From assembly GCF_016638705.1 (NCBI RefSeq), contig NZ_CP067341.1, positions 1,801,501-1,865,500 on the forward strand: a stretch of DNA of 64,000 nt, in the 5' to 3' direction. This stretch comes from Lysinibacillus agricola. GTDB lineage: Bacteria > Bacillota > Bacilli > Bacillales_A > Planococcaceae. Numbering within the stretch: the stretch's first letter is position 1; every line of letters starts with the position of its first letter. A model generated the notes under the pieces. That model saw nothing but the letters and a program-made list of their open reading frames with translations. It had not been told where the DNA came from and did not search any database. Below are positions 35,722 through 44,677 of this stretch, in pieces. The translations under genes were made by a program, and so were the position numbers.

Positions 35722-36546
35722 ATGCACCCAAAACTACAGGCAACAATAGATTCTATTGATTTTTATCAGGTAACATATCCAGAAGATGCTTGTATTATAG
35801 TTGCTGATACTGAGAAAGTCATTGCCTATAAGCCAGGTAAACAAGTGGACTTAAAGATTAGAGTTGGTGATCCTGTAGTGAAGTATCGTGGAACAACAAC
35901 TGAAAAGGCTCTTAGCTCAGAAAAGTTTATTAGAGAAGAGCGAGGATCTGAGGATTTTGGAATGGCATATATTGCCTCAGCACAGCCTATTTTTGATGGT
36001 GGGAAAGTAATTGGTGTGTTAAGTGCCATTATTTCCAATGAAAAAATGGATGGTATGCGTTTATTAGCGACAGAACTTTCTAGTTCTGTTGAAGAAATGA
36101 CCGCAACGAATGAAGAGTTAGCAGTAGCAAGTGTAGATGTATCAAATCGCTTGGAGGAGCTATCCAAGTTTTCGGAATCAATGACTGGCGATATTCAACA
36201 AATCAATACGATTGTTAATTTAGTAAAAGATTTAGCCATGAAATCTAAAATTCTTGGATTAAATGCTTCCATTGAGGCTGCTCGCTCAGGTGAGCATGGA
36301 CGGGGCTTTGCTGTAGTAGCATCTGAAATACAGAAAATGTCGCAAAGTAGTAATGAAAGTGCCAATAGCATTACAAATCAATTAGAAAGCATTAAACAAT
36401 CTATTGATCAAGTCAATGAATCAGCAAATCAAATCACAACGTTTACGCAACAATTTTCTGTGAGTATGCAGGAATTAACCGATGCTTATAAAGGGATTAA
36501 CAGCACAGCAGAAAAATTAATGCATATTAGCGAGGTAAAATCCTAA
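35722..36546 (+). CDS. Soluble methyl-accepting chemotaxis protein (YfmS-like)
   Basis: This 274-aa chemoreceptor has no membrane segment. Residues 1-115 form a small PAS/Cache-like sensor (ACIIVADTEKVIAYKPG, AQPIFDGGKVIGVLSAII). Residues 116-274 form a coiled-coil signalling domain with the CheA/CheW-binding tip SIEAARSGEHGRGFAVVA. The short length and missing membrane part match B. subtilis YfmS, a cytoplasmic receptor that binds the flagellar/CheA system. GAGGAAGGGG precedes the ATG. Ligand unknown. Confidence 0.88.
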   Translation: MHPKLQATIDSIDFYQVTYPEDACIIVADTEKVIAYKPGKQVDLKIRVGDPVVKYRGTTTEKALSSEKFIREERGSEDFGMAYIASAQPIFDGGKVIGVLSAIISNEKMDGMRLLATELSSSVEEMTATNEELAVASVDVSNRLEELSKFSESMTGDIQQINTIVNLVKDLAMKSKILGLNASIEAARSGEHGRGFAVVASEIQKMSQSSNESANSITNQLESIKQSIDQVNESANQITTFTQQFSVSMQELTDAYKGINSTAEKLMHISEVKS

Positions 36547-36594
36547 CATTTAAAAAGGATAATAGCGGGGGGGAATCGCCATTATCCTCTTCGT

Positions 36595-37212
36595 TTATAT
36601 GATAGTTAAAATTTCCTGTGGTGTAGCAACTTTGTACTCGGGCTCCTCTTGTTGTATAACTTCAATAGCGTCATATCCCCAACCAACCCAAATAATAGGT
36701 ACTCCCGCTTTTTTGCATGCTACAATGTCTCTTTGCTCATCACCAATGTATAAAACTTCTGATGGTGTAATGTTAGAGTCCTTTAAAAATTTTTTAATCA
36801 CTTTATCCTTCCCGAAAATACGGTTTGAGCATAGAACATTTGACACACAATGAATGGCATTCATTTTTAGAAATTCTAAAATGTTCTCCTTTGAATTGGA
36901 GGAAATAATAAGGATTTTATAGCCCCTTTTATCAATTTCCATAAGGACTTCTTTAATACCATCATAAAGATGAACATCATTTAATGACTGTCGATATAAT
37001 CGATAAAACTGTGGTAAAATCATAGGCAATTTATACATAGGAAAGTCAAATAATTTACTTCGATCCGCGATAGATAATTTTTTCAATGATTCAATTTCCT
37101 TTAACTCTATTCCTTTAAATTTATATTTCTGCGCAAGTGTATTCCAAGCTGATGCAAACACAGCCGTAGAATCTGCCAGTGTTCCATCAAAATCAAAGAT
37201 GATATATTTCAT
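36595..37212 (-). CDS. HAD-family phosphatase (phosphoglycolate-phosphatase-like)
   Basis: This 205-aa hydrolase carries all four HAD motifs: FDFDGTLADS (nucleophile and acid), ILIISSNS, the Lys in FGKDKVIKKF, and YIGDEQRDIVACKKAGV. A small helical cap lies between motifs I and II. GGAGAAAG precedes the start. The substrate is unknown; members act on phosphoglycolate, sugar phosphates or nucleotides. Confidence 0.85.
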   Translation of the reverse strand: MKYIIFDFDGTLADSTAVFASAWNTLAQKYKFKGIELKEIESLKKLSIADRSKLFDFPMYKLPMILPQFYRLYRQSLNDVHLYDGIKEVLMEIDKRGYKILIISSNSKENILEFLKMNAIHCVSNVLCSNRIFGKDKVIKKFLKDSNITPSEVLYIGDEQRDIVACKKAGVPIIWVGWGYDAIEVIQQEEPEYKVATPQEILTII

Positions 37213-37487
37213 AGTAAACTTTCTCCTTTATAATCTAGTTGTATTGACGCTTTTTTCTTAAAAAAGTTACTAGGAATAGGAACGCCTATTCTTAATATAA
37301 TGACATGATTATACAGGATATGAAACAAAGTAATGCAAATAACTCTAGATGAGCAAATTTTTTCACTAATAGGTAAATATTTTTTCAGATTAAAGGGAAC
37401 AAGACATTTTCTTTTGATAAATATTGTACCGAAGAATGCGTAAAATTCAACAACGAAAGTCTTTGTTTTGAAGAAGAATTGAAATGT

Positions 37488-37537
37488 AATCCAAAAACCA
37501 AAGACCTTGGAACAAAAGGTACTTTGGTTTTTGGATT
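37488..37537. terminator. Orphan bidirectional hairpin
   Basis: AATCCAAAAACCAAAG (37488-37503) and CTTTGGTTTTTGGATT (37522-37537) form a 16-bp perfect stem. No gene ends beside it; the flanking 37213-37629 shows no ORF, so the terminator may belong to a lost gene. Confidence 0.6.
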
Positions 37538-37629
37538 AATAAGCGGCGCTGTAAAAGGCAGTTTATTGTGTTTTCTTCATAAATAATGAAAGCACAACGT
37601 TGAGCATAGCTAGTACTAAACTAATTTTA

Positions 37630-37726
37630 ACATCTTTCAGCAAATGTTTTTTGCCGAAAGCGTAGCGACAGGTACAGATGTTTTATATAACGTAAGTGAA
37701 ACGGCAGTCCGAGGCATAATTGATTG
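37630..37726 (+). repeat. Structured intergenic element, copy J (remnant)
   Basis: TCTTTCAGCAAATGTTTT leads into one alpha unit with an unusual stem (TGCC...GGTA; loop GAAAGCGTAGCGACA). A degraded linker and half of the 3' palindrome (GAGGCATAATTGATT) follow. It ends about 45 bases before the IS1182-type element. Confidence 0.7.
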
Positions 37727-37770
37727 CTGTTTCACTAAATAACCCGACAAAGCCTGTTACCAAAAGGGCA

Positions 37771-37780
37771 GCCGTTATGG
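37771..37780 (+). repeat. Probable target duplication, IS1182-type element (left)
   Basis: GCCGTTATGG occurs here and again at 41269-41278, directly outside the two ends of the element. Confidence 0.65.
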
Positions 37781-37831
37781 AGCGCACTGAAAAACTTACG
37801 CTTTCAAATTAGCGAACCTTTTTCAGATAAT

Positions 37832-37872
37832 AATAAGGCACTTCTTGTTCAATTTTGAACAGGAAGTGCCTT
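37832..37872 (-). terminator. Terminator of the IS1182 transposase
   Basis: AAGGCACTTC and GAAGTGCCTT, with inner TTGTTCAA/TTGAACA pairing, form a long hairpin 20 bases after the transposase stop. Confidence 0.75.
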
Positions 37873-37889
37873 ATTTCTGTCTCTATTCC

Positions 37890-39350
37890 TTATTCATTTT
37901 CGTTTAGTAGCTTTAATATCCGTTTCAAATTGACAGCGAATATCGTTGTAGCACCTTGAATTTCCATGCCAAATAGACCCGCAGTCGATGCCGTATCGTA
38001 CCCGTGTCCGTTTTTTAATTCACTATTCTTCGCTTCTACTTTATAGCGATTTGTGGCTAATTGCTTAAAAGCTTCCGTATTTTGAAATGCCTCTTGTTCG
38101 GCATGTGTATCCGACTTAATTGTGACAGAATACGTTTTACTTTTTGCGCCTTCTTTATAACAGCCCTCTCTCATTGGACATACTTTGCATTTTTCAATAT
38201 CAAAATAATATGTCTGACTTTGATTCATACTCGTTCCTTTTTTACCCGTACGTGCTTTTCTTGTCACGAGATGACCGGCCTTACAAACAAACATTCCAGC
38301 ATCTTTATTAAACTCAAACTTGTCTTCTTCTTTTCGTGGTCCTTGTGTAAGAATAGGGTTCAACTTTGCCACAAGTGCGATTTTCTCTTCTTTAGTATAT
38401 TCGATGTTTGCCTTTTCAGAGTAAGCTGCGTCTCCAATAACTGTATTAATTTTCATACCTGCTTGTGTGCTTTTTTCAATTAACTCTTGAAGATATTTTC
38501 CATCGCTTTTTTCACCTGTTGTAATGACAGCCGCTGTAATAATACGTTCATCACTCAACGCGATATGTGTCTTATACCCGAAGAAAGAAGAATCCGACGT
38601 CTTATGCCCTTTTCGCGCATCCGCATCAGAAGAGTAATTTAGATGTTCTTGGAAATCTTCTGCGGCTTCTTTTAAAACATTCAGCTTTTCTTTGACAGCT
38701 GGCATTTGTGCAATTTGTGGTTCCTTTTCAATGACTGAAATAACTTCCTTACAGTAAGCTAATTCATCCTTTACTTCGTTAGAAGTGGTCTTTACGGGGA
38801 ATTTGTCTTTCATCGATTCGTCAATTTTGTAGACAGCTTTTCGAGCGTTTTTTGATTTCTCTTGTAAAAATTCTTTAGGCGTTTTTTGGTTGTAACGTGC
38901 TTTTGTATGTGTGGCATCCACAATAATCGTTTGACTGTTGATGATTTTTTCTCCAATGCGATCTCAACTGTTTTCCCAATGAGCATGTCTAATAAGCTTA
39001 CGTCTTGGAGACGAATCCGACGAAATTTTGTAAGCGAACTTGAATCAATGACTGGGTCTTCTGGCGCCATGTCCAAAAAATATTTGAATGACATATCGTA
39101 CTTTGAACGCTCTACAAGGTCGACGTCTGATACATCATAAATCGCTTTTAATAATAAGTACTTAAACATGCGAATTGGAGAAATGGCATTACGTCCATTA
39201 TCTAAACAATATTTTGTTTTTAACTCTTCTAAAATGAATGAAAAATCAACAAGTTCATTGATTTGGCGAAGCATATTATCTTTTGGCACAACAATATCGT
39301 AGATCGCCATATATGGACTTAAATGAAGGGTTTCTTGATTTGAAATCATC
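37890..39350 (-). pseudogene. IS1182-family transposase, frameshifted
   Basis: From 39350 (MISNQETLHLSPYMAIYD) the first frame runs through SLTKFRRIRLQDVSLLDMLI to about 38945. The second frame then continues with IIVDATHTKARYNQKTPKEF to the stop at 37890. Together they give the usual length of about 486 aa, with DATHTKA carrying a DDE acidic residue, KTHIALSDERIITAAV, and the zinc-finger-like CKVCPMREGCY. One frameshift near 38940-38955, next to runs of A/T, separates them. The C-terminal ELKNGHGYDTA holds the catalytic Glu. Confidence 0.87.
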
Positions 39351-39502
39351 GGGGGCACCACCTGCACATTAATTCTTTTATTATAAAGGAAAACGTGACT
39401 AAAATAATAGTGTGATACATTGCGTTGTTTGGAGAAGCATCGCTCGACTCCTGCGGGAAAGCGAGACAGACGAGACCCCGCACGAAGCGAAGCGTAGGAG
39501 GA

Positions 39503-39514
39503 GGCTCGGCGCTC
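39503..39514 (+). repeat. 12-bp target duplication of the IS4-type element (left)
   Basis: GGCTCGGCGCTC at 39503-39514 is repeated exactly at 41121-41132, directly outside the inverted repeats. Confidence 0.93.
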
Positions 39515-41120
39515 CATAGCTGTCAACTTAAGAAAAATGTGTATTCCTTTTAAAAAGTTGGTATAGATAATTACTAACTTTTTGAAAGGAGTTTTTTTAT
39601 GATGATGCCAAAACATGTACAGTTACTCCAAAAGTTATTTGAATTCATTCGCCCTGAAAGAGTAGATGAAATCGCAAGGGAAACTGGTTTCATCAAAAGA
39701 AAGCGCCTTGTAACAGCTAGCGATTTTCTTTCTTTACTTTTTCATGTTCACGGTAATTTAGTAGACTGTACGATTCAAGAACTATGTACAAAATTACTAA
39801 CAGAACAAGATATTTTGATTAGTCGTGCAGCTGTAGATAAAAAATTCACACCTGAAGCCACAGCTTTTTTACAGCGGCTCATTCAAGAGTTTTTACTCGA
39901 ACAACAACAACTACAGCTCCCATCGCTCTCTTTGACGGATTCATGGCCGTTTTCAAGTATTCGTGTATTGGATTCCACTGTCGTTAGCGTGCCAGAACGT
40001 TTCAAAAAACGCACACAAAAAACTCAACAAGCATCAGCGAAAATTCAGTTTGAATACGATATTCTTTCTGGTCAATCGACATTTCTTCACGTTGCTTTCC
40101 AAAATATCAATGATGCTAAGATGGGCGCCAGTAGGATTCCATTTATTACAGAGAATGAACTCTGTATGCAAGATTTAGGTTACTTTAGCTTTGAAAATTT
40201 TAAAAAGATAGAGAGCAAAGAAGCATTTTTTATCTCAAAAGTGCGAACAGACGGGTATGTAGCTTTTAAAAATCCATTCCCATCGTATCATCCAAATGGC
40301 AAAGTGATTCAAAGTAGTCTGTATCATCGGATTGATTTAGTGGCGCTTTGTGAAAAGTTAGTACCAGGAGAATATTTAGAATTAGAAGAAGTTTATTTTG
40401 GACGAGATGCCCATTTTCCAGCCCGCTGTATTATTTTTTCGCATAATGAGCACCGTGAGGAACAACAAATCCAAAAAATTAATCGCCGGGCTGTCAAATC
40501 AGGAAAGGTACCAAAACAAGTGGTGCGTGATTTAGCAGGCATTACCATTTATATATCCAATCTGCCCGAGTGGATCTCTGCACGTCAAATCGTTGAATTA
40601 TATCGCTTGCGTTGGCAAGTCGAATTAACTTTTAAAGTATGGAAGTCTAATTTGGAAATAGACCATTTCAAAGTGATGAAGAAGGAAAGGTGGCTCTGCC
40701 ATTTATACGGCACCATCCTCGTCTATTTAATTAGCCAATTGATTGCGTATCAATTGAGAAATTTCATTTGGGAAGAGAAACAAGTAGAAATTAGTGAAGT
40801 GGTCGCTACAAGCAGTATCGCTACAGTCGTTTTACCTAAACTTTACGAAATGAGTATAAAAAAAGGGCAGTCGTTTAAAGACATAGTCCAAGCAGCTACT
40901 CAATTACTTCTAAAAACCGCTAGGAAACCGAAATCCATCAAGGGGACAGCCTTTAAACGCCTTCAACTTATATAGAATAACCAAAAATTACCATATCTAT
41001 AAGGGTAGTTTATTTGGTATTCCCAAAAATACTTTCCCTCTTTCTATAAACGTAAAACTCATTGTTCATTAAAAAAATAATCAATTGGATATTTTTTAAA
41101 ATCTTAAGTTGACAGCTATG
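39515..41120 (+). mobile_element. IS4-family insertion sequence, apparently intact
   Basis: The 1606-bp element has 18-bp perfect terminal inverted repeats (CATAGCTGTCAACTTAAG at 39515-39532 and its complement at 41103-41120). A 12-bp target duplication flanks it. One full-length transposase gene is inside. It is inserted in the 5' non-coding part of the IS1182-type element, in a GC-rich palindromic stretch. Confidence 0.93.
39599..40975 (+). CDS. IS4-family DDE transposase
   Basis: This 458-aa transposase is apparently intact. The first catalytic Asp is in SIRVLDSTVV, the second likely in LGYFSFENF (preceded by CMQD), and the YREK-type motif IVELYRLRWQVELTFKVWKS holds the catalytic Glu. AAAGGAG precedes the ATG. 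Length, TIR size and the 12-bp duplication suit the IS231-like branch. Confidence 0.92.
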   Translation: MMMPKHVQLLQKLFEFIRPERVDEIARETGFIKRKRLVTASDFLSLLFHVHGNLVDCTIQELCTKLLTEQDILISRAAVDKKFTPEATAFLQRLIQEFLLEQQQLQLPSLSLTDSWPFSSIRVLDSTVVSVPERFKKRTQKTQQASAKIQFEYDILSGQSTFLHVAFQNINDAKMGASRIPFITENELCMQDLGYFSFENFKKIESKEAFFISKVRTDGYVAFKNPFPSYHPNGKVIQSSLYHRIDLVALCEKLVPGEYLELEEVYFGRDAHFPARCIIFSHNEHREEQQIQKINRRAVKSGKVPKQVVRDLAGITIYISNLPEWISARQIVELYRLRWQVELTFKVWKSNLEIDHFKVMKKERWLCHLYGTILVYLISQLIAYQLRNFIWEEKQVEISEVVATSSIATVVLPKLYEMSIKKGQSFKDIVQAATQLLLKTARKPKSIKGTAFKRLQLI

Positions 41121-41278
41121 GGCTCGGCGCTCGCCCGCGGAAAGCGAGCGGAATGCTTCGGAAAACAACAGTAGAGTCACAGTGCCAAATGAAAAAAGCG
41201 AGGCATTCAACGATTTAATCATTGAATACCTCGCAATGTGAGAAGCTATGGACTTTTTCAGTGCCTTCGCCGTTATGG

Positions 41279-41743
41279 GACCTGTTTTTATTTCTTTATT
41301 CAATTGCTATAACTCCTTCAAAAACATATTTGTGATAGTGGTTCCTAAAGAACTTCATGCATCCTAGAAGCTATGAGAAGTTAATATGATAAAACTGCAG
41401 AATTTTCGGATAATAATATTGTGTAAAATTCTATAAGTTTTTTTGATATAACTTATGCTAGTTATATTATGGATAGTTGAACCACTTTTTTTATGTAATC
41501 GTGATGTTGATTTTCAGCGATTTTCTTTCCTTATAGTTAGTACACCTCCATGATACCAACCCGCCTGTTTTTTACTATAGCAAGAAAAAAATTCTCTGAA
41601 GTACGTACTTTTTTACGCTCAAACATACGATTTCACAATTTAGATAATTTTTTTTGATATAGCATTCATTTTTTAGAGAGATAGTGATGGCTAGAGGATT
41701 TTAGATGAGAGGATCAGTTTTATAAAGTAGAGGAGTATAAAAA
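41279..41743. other. Intergenic region, no gene seen
   Basis: An AT-rich spacer between the IS element and the YibE/F genes. No ORF, hairpin array or repeat module was recognised. Confidence 0.4.
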
Positions 41744-41783
41744 GTACCTGTCATCCGTTAGTAATGAGACGGCTGACAGGTAC
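41744..41783 (-). terminator. Terminator of the yibE/F operon
   Basis: GTACCTGTCA (41744-41753) pairs with TGACAGGTAC (41774-41783); on the minus strand CTTTTTATAC follows. It is just beyond the stop of the second gene. Confidence 0.85.
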
Positions 41784-41789
41784 GGCCTA

Positions 41790-42566
41790 TTATAAAGCAT
41801 TTTCTGTTTTTTCTCGTTTTTTTATTAAATAATATGCATTTACTGAGGAAGTAATAGGAATGATGAGTGCTATCCCAATGCCTGCACAAAATATCATAAT
41901 CATTTCAGTGGCAAATACTTTAGAATTTATAATGTCGCCAATTGAATAAGATAAATCTTTAAACCATATTAGCAAGCTTAAATATCCACCAAAGAAAGCG
42001 AAAAATAATGTATTTGTATCTGTACCTAAAATGTCCTTTCCAATGCTTAATCCAGATGTAAATAATTTTTTTCTGCTAATGAATGGGTTATGATGAAGAA
42101 TCTCATGCATGGAAGTTGCGATGGAAATGGCAACTTCCAAAATGGCACCAATTGTACTTATAATAATGACGGAAGCGCCAATTTGAACAAAGTCGACGCT
42201 AATGTAAAGTGAAAATATGCTAATTTCCTCTGTTGATTCTTCGCCAAAGCCTCGAATCATTGATTTCTCCGTCACAAAAACAATGAACAGTAATAAAATT
42301 ACTATGGTAATCATCGTAGAAATGAATGCAGTCACCGTTTTACTGCTCATTTCATTAATATAAAATAAGCTTATCCAACTTATGACTGTACAGGCAATGA
42401 GCGTTAATATAATCGGACTATTTTTTGGATTGGTCATTAAAAAGATGGTAATAAAGAGCACTCCAAAGTTTAAAAATAAAGATAGAAAAGATCGTACTCC
42501 TTTTTTTCCACCAATAACTATCATCAATATAAATAAAATGGCAGTTAACCACACTAATACATTCAT
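41790..42566 (-). CDS. YibE/F-family membrane protein (small partner)
   Basis: This 258-aa protein has about seven membrane helices. GGKKGVRSFLSLFLNFGVLF near the start and SIATSMHEILHHNPFISRKKLFTSGLSIGKDILGTDTNTLFFAFFGG match the second half of its upstream partner (VSITMASSIFALFEQ, TSGIDIGKDIMGPITSILFFV). The start codon meets the stop of the 380-aa gene at 42566, so the two are translationally coupled. Function unknown in this family. Confidence 0.85.
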   Translation of the reverse strand: MNVLVWLTAILFILMIVIGGKKGVRSFLSLFLNFGVLFITIFLMTNPKNSPIILTLIACTVISWISLFYINEMSSKTVTAFISTMITIVILLLFIVFVTEKSMIRGFGEESTEEISIFSLYISVDFVQIGASVIIISTIGAILEVAISIATSMHEILHHNPFISRKKLFTSGLSIGKDILGTDTNTLFFAFFGGYLSLLIWFKDLSYSIGDIINSKVFATEMIMIFCAGIGIALIIPITSSVNAYYLIKKREKTENAL

Positions 42567-43708
42567 TATTTTTGCCTCTTTCGATTAATGAAAAAAATAG
42601 AAGTGTATAGACTGATGGGAATCGTTAAGACAACGCCAATACCACCTGCTAAGGCCCGAGCTAACTCTAACGAAAGGTTCATGGATAGTGTTAGCCCTAA
42701 TGTAGAAGAATTTTTCAAATATAAAATTAACATAGGTATTGATCCACTTATATAAACAAAAAATAAAATACTTGTGATTGGTCCCATGATATCTTTTCCA
42801 ATATCAATCCCTGAGGTTTTCAGTGCTTTGTCAGAAATAGTATGATCTTGTTCAAATAAAGCAAAAATCGAAGAAGCCATTGTAATTGAAACATCCATTA
42901 CAGCTCCTAGTGATCCAATAAATAACCCAGCCATAAAAACCGTTCGATAAGGCCGCGTTAAAAATTGCATTTCTTCATAACGAAGACCATTTTCGGATGT
43001 AATCCACATGACTAAAGAGGTAATCAATAACGAAATAAATATTCCTATAAGTGTTGCAACAATCGCTGCATATGTTTTTTCATTAAAACCGTTAATGAGT
43101 AACAAAGAAATGACTGTAAATAAAAGAATACATACCCCACTTATGAATATCAAACTTATATTTGAATGCTTCACATATAAATCCAGAGCGAAGGATAATA
43201 CAAGAGCATTCACAATCAAACTGATGATCGAAAACAATCCTTGCCTTTTACCAACAATCAGCAAAGCAAAAACAAAAACCCACGCAACCAACAAGACAAA
43301 TTGATCGCGCTTTACGTCTAAAATAGTCCCTGTTAAATCTGCGTTTTTGTTTGTGTTTGCTTTAATGTCAACAAATAATTTATTCCCAACATGGTACTCT
43401 TGATCGAAGGCCCCAGATGCTGAATACTCATTTGTAAAATGAATAAGCCGACCTTTTTCTTCACCATTTTTTAATACAGCAGTAATAAGCTGAGTATATA
43501 AATGATCATCATTTTCATACATATCCGTTACAGGGGTTGATTCTTCTAATTCTGTTTTTATAACTTCTGCAATTGAACGATCATAAAATGCTTCGTTGTG
43601 ATAAACGAAATAAACCGAAGCGATGAAGCAAATTACAATAAAGGTATAAAATATAACTTTTTTATAAGACTTTTTTTTCAAGATGTTTTGCATTAATAAA
43701 ACCTCCAA
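42566..43708 (-). CDS. YibE/F-family membrane protein
   Basis: This 380-aa protein has an N-terminal membrane anchor (about residues 15-35), an extracytoplasmic region to about residue 130, and seven to eight further helices with the YibE/F core. GGTTTTATTAATGC precedes the start, and an internal ATG at codon 6 (43693) is also possible. It forms a two-gene operon with the smaller paralogue. A general transport-type role is possible but unproven. Confidence 0.87.
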   Translation of the reverse strand: MEVLLMQNILKKKSYKKVIFYTFIVICFIASVYFVYHNEAFYDRSIAEVIKTELEESTPVTDMYENDDHLYTQLITAVLKNGEEKGRLIHFTNEYSASGAFDQEYHVGNKLFVDIKANTNKNADLTGTILDVKRDQFVLLVAWVFVFALLIVGKRQGLFSIISLIVNALVLSFALDLYVKHSNISLIFISGVCILLFTVISLLLINGFNEKTYAAIVATLIGIFISLLITSLVMWITSENGLRYEEMQFLTRPYRTVFMAGLFIGSLGAVMDVSITMASSIFALFEQDHTISDKALKTSGIDIGKDIMGPITSILFFVYISGSIPMLILYLKNSSTLGLTLSMNLSLELARALAGGIGVVLTIPISLYTSIFFINRKRQK

Positions 43709-43983
43709 TGAGAGAAGGGAATCTAATCATGTTCGTAGCAAGTGCTATTGTTGAAGTTGCAACAAACAACGCCTCACACTAACACTACAAATTGTCATTG
43801 TCAAGCCGATCAAAAATAGCCATGTATAATGTAACGCTCTAATGGATTAGAGGTTCCTTATTTAAAATACCCCTTGAGAGCTAAATTATCGGTAAAAATA
43901 AAAATACCGGTAAAAATTTTTATTAAGAATTATCTGGATAACCTAATAAAATAGTGTTATCGTAAGAAATAGCTAAATAAAAA

Positions 43984-44105
43984 TATCCTTCGGGGTCGGG
44001 TGAAATTCCCAATCGGCGGTGATGAAGCAATTCAAAGTCCGTGAGCGCAAGCTGATTTGGTGCAAATCCAAAACCGACAGTTATAGTCTGGATGGGAGAA
44101 GGGTA
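43984..44105 (+). ncRNA. FMN riboswitch (RFN element) 1
   Basis: All conserved RFN blocks are present: TTCGGGGTCGGGTGAAATTC, CCCAATCGGCGGTGATGA, AAGTCCGTGAGCGC, GATTTGGTGCAAATCC, AAACCGACAG and AGTCTGGATGGGAGAAGG. The closing stem is ATCCTT/AAGGGT. It is followed by its own terminator and then by a repeat element, but by no gene before the second aptamer. Confidence 0.97.
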
Positions 44106-44171
44106 AAAGTATGAGCTTTTTAAATTCACTTGAGTTTATAAGGTTTATTTGAGTATGCTTTTATGTAAACT

Positions 44172-44204
44172 ACTTCCCATCGTTTAAGTTGGGAAGTTTT
44201 TTTT
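44172..44204 (+). terminator. Expression-platform terminator of FMN riboswitch 1
   Basis: ACTTCCCA pairs with TGGGAAGT, then eight T. With FMN bound, transcription should end here. Confidence 0.85.
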
Positions 44205-44286
44205 ATCTTTATTCAGTAGGTGTTTGGACACCCACTGAATAAAGATAAAGCCTCCGGACGCAATTACGCCAAGGCGAAATTGATTT
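44205..44286 (+). repeat. Structured intergenic element, copy I (short form)
   Basis: A 5' hairpin pairs ATCTTTATTCAGT (44205-44217) with ACTGAATAAAGAT (44233-44245) around GGTGT/ACACC. AAGCCTCCGG follows, then the 3' palindrome CAATTACGCC-AA-GGCGAAATTG (44261-44282). Both stems differ from copies G and H by compensatory changes. It lies between the two riboswitches. Confidence 0.82.
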
Positions 44287-44313
44287 ATTTAGCTAACGAA
44301 TTGAATAGCAGTA

Positions 44314-44434
44314 GTTCTTCGGGGTCGGGTGAAATTCCCAATCGGCGGTGATGAAGTAATTCAAAGTCCGTGAGCGCAAGCTGATTTGGTGCAAATCCAA
44401 AACCGACAGTGACAGTCTGGATGGGAGAAGAACG
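44314..44434 (+). ncRNA. FMN riboswitch (RFN element) 2
   Basis: This is a second complete aptamer, nearly identical to the first in the core (GGGTCGGGTGAAATTC ... AGTCTGGATGGGAGAAG) but with a different closing stem (GTTCTTC/GAAGAAC). It precedes ribE directly and should control the ribE-ribB-ribH genes. Confidence 0.97.
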
Positions 44435-44510
44435 ATGAGATGACAGCCTATGGAAAAATTTTGTATCCATGAGGTTTATTTGTTAACGTCTTATTTATAT
44501 GAACTCCCAA

Positions 44511-44537
44511 ACCCCTTTAATCAAAGGGGTTTTTTGT
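44511..44537 (+). terminator. Expression-platform terminator of FMN riboswitch 2
   Basis: ACCCCTTTAATCAAAGGGGT followed by TTTTTG. It lies upstream of ribE and probably forms when FMN is bound. GGGAGGAGGT at 44561-44570, just after it, is a strong ribosome binding site with no long frame behind it. Confidence 0.88.
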
Positions 44538-44677
44538 TTGAACGAAAATTTTTGATTGCTGGGAGGAGGTACAGAAGGATAGAACTGTCAAAATGACAGA
44601 TAGAAATCCGAAAGCGAAGGTTAGAAACCTATAACAAGTGAATGGAACACTTCAAAGCGTAGGAAGCAGGTGAAAAA

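Larger units (their letters stand above)
37781..41268 (-). mobile_element. IS1182-family element interrupted by an IS4-type element
   Basis: The ends are imperfect inverted repeats (GCGCACTGAAAAAC at 37782; GTTTTTCAGTGCC-like TTTTTCAGTGCCTTC at 41254-41268). They are flanked by the 10-bp repeat GCCGTTATGG. Without the inner element and its duplication the length is about 1.87 kb, normal for IS1182. The transposase is frameshifted, so the copy should be inactive by itself. Confidence 0.8.
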
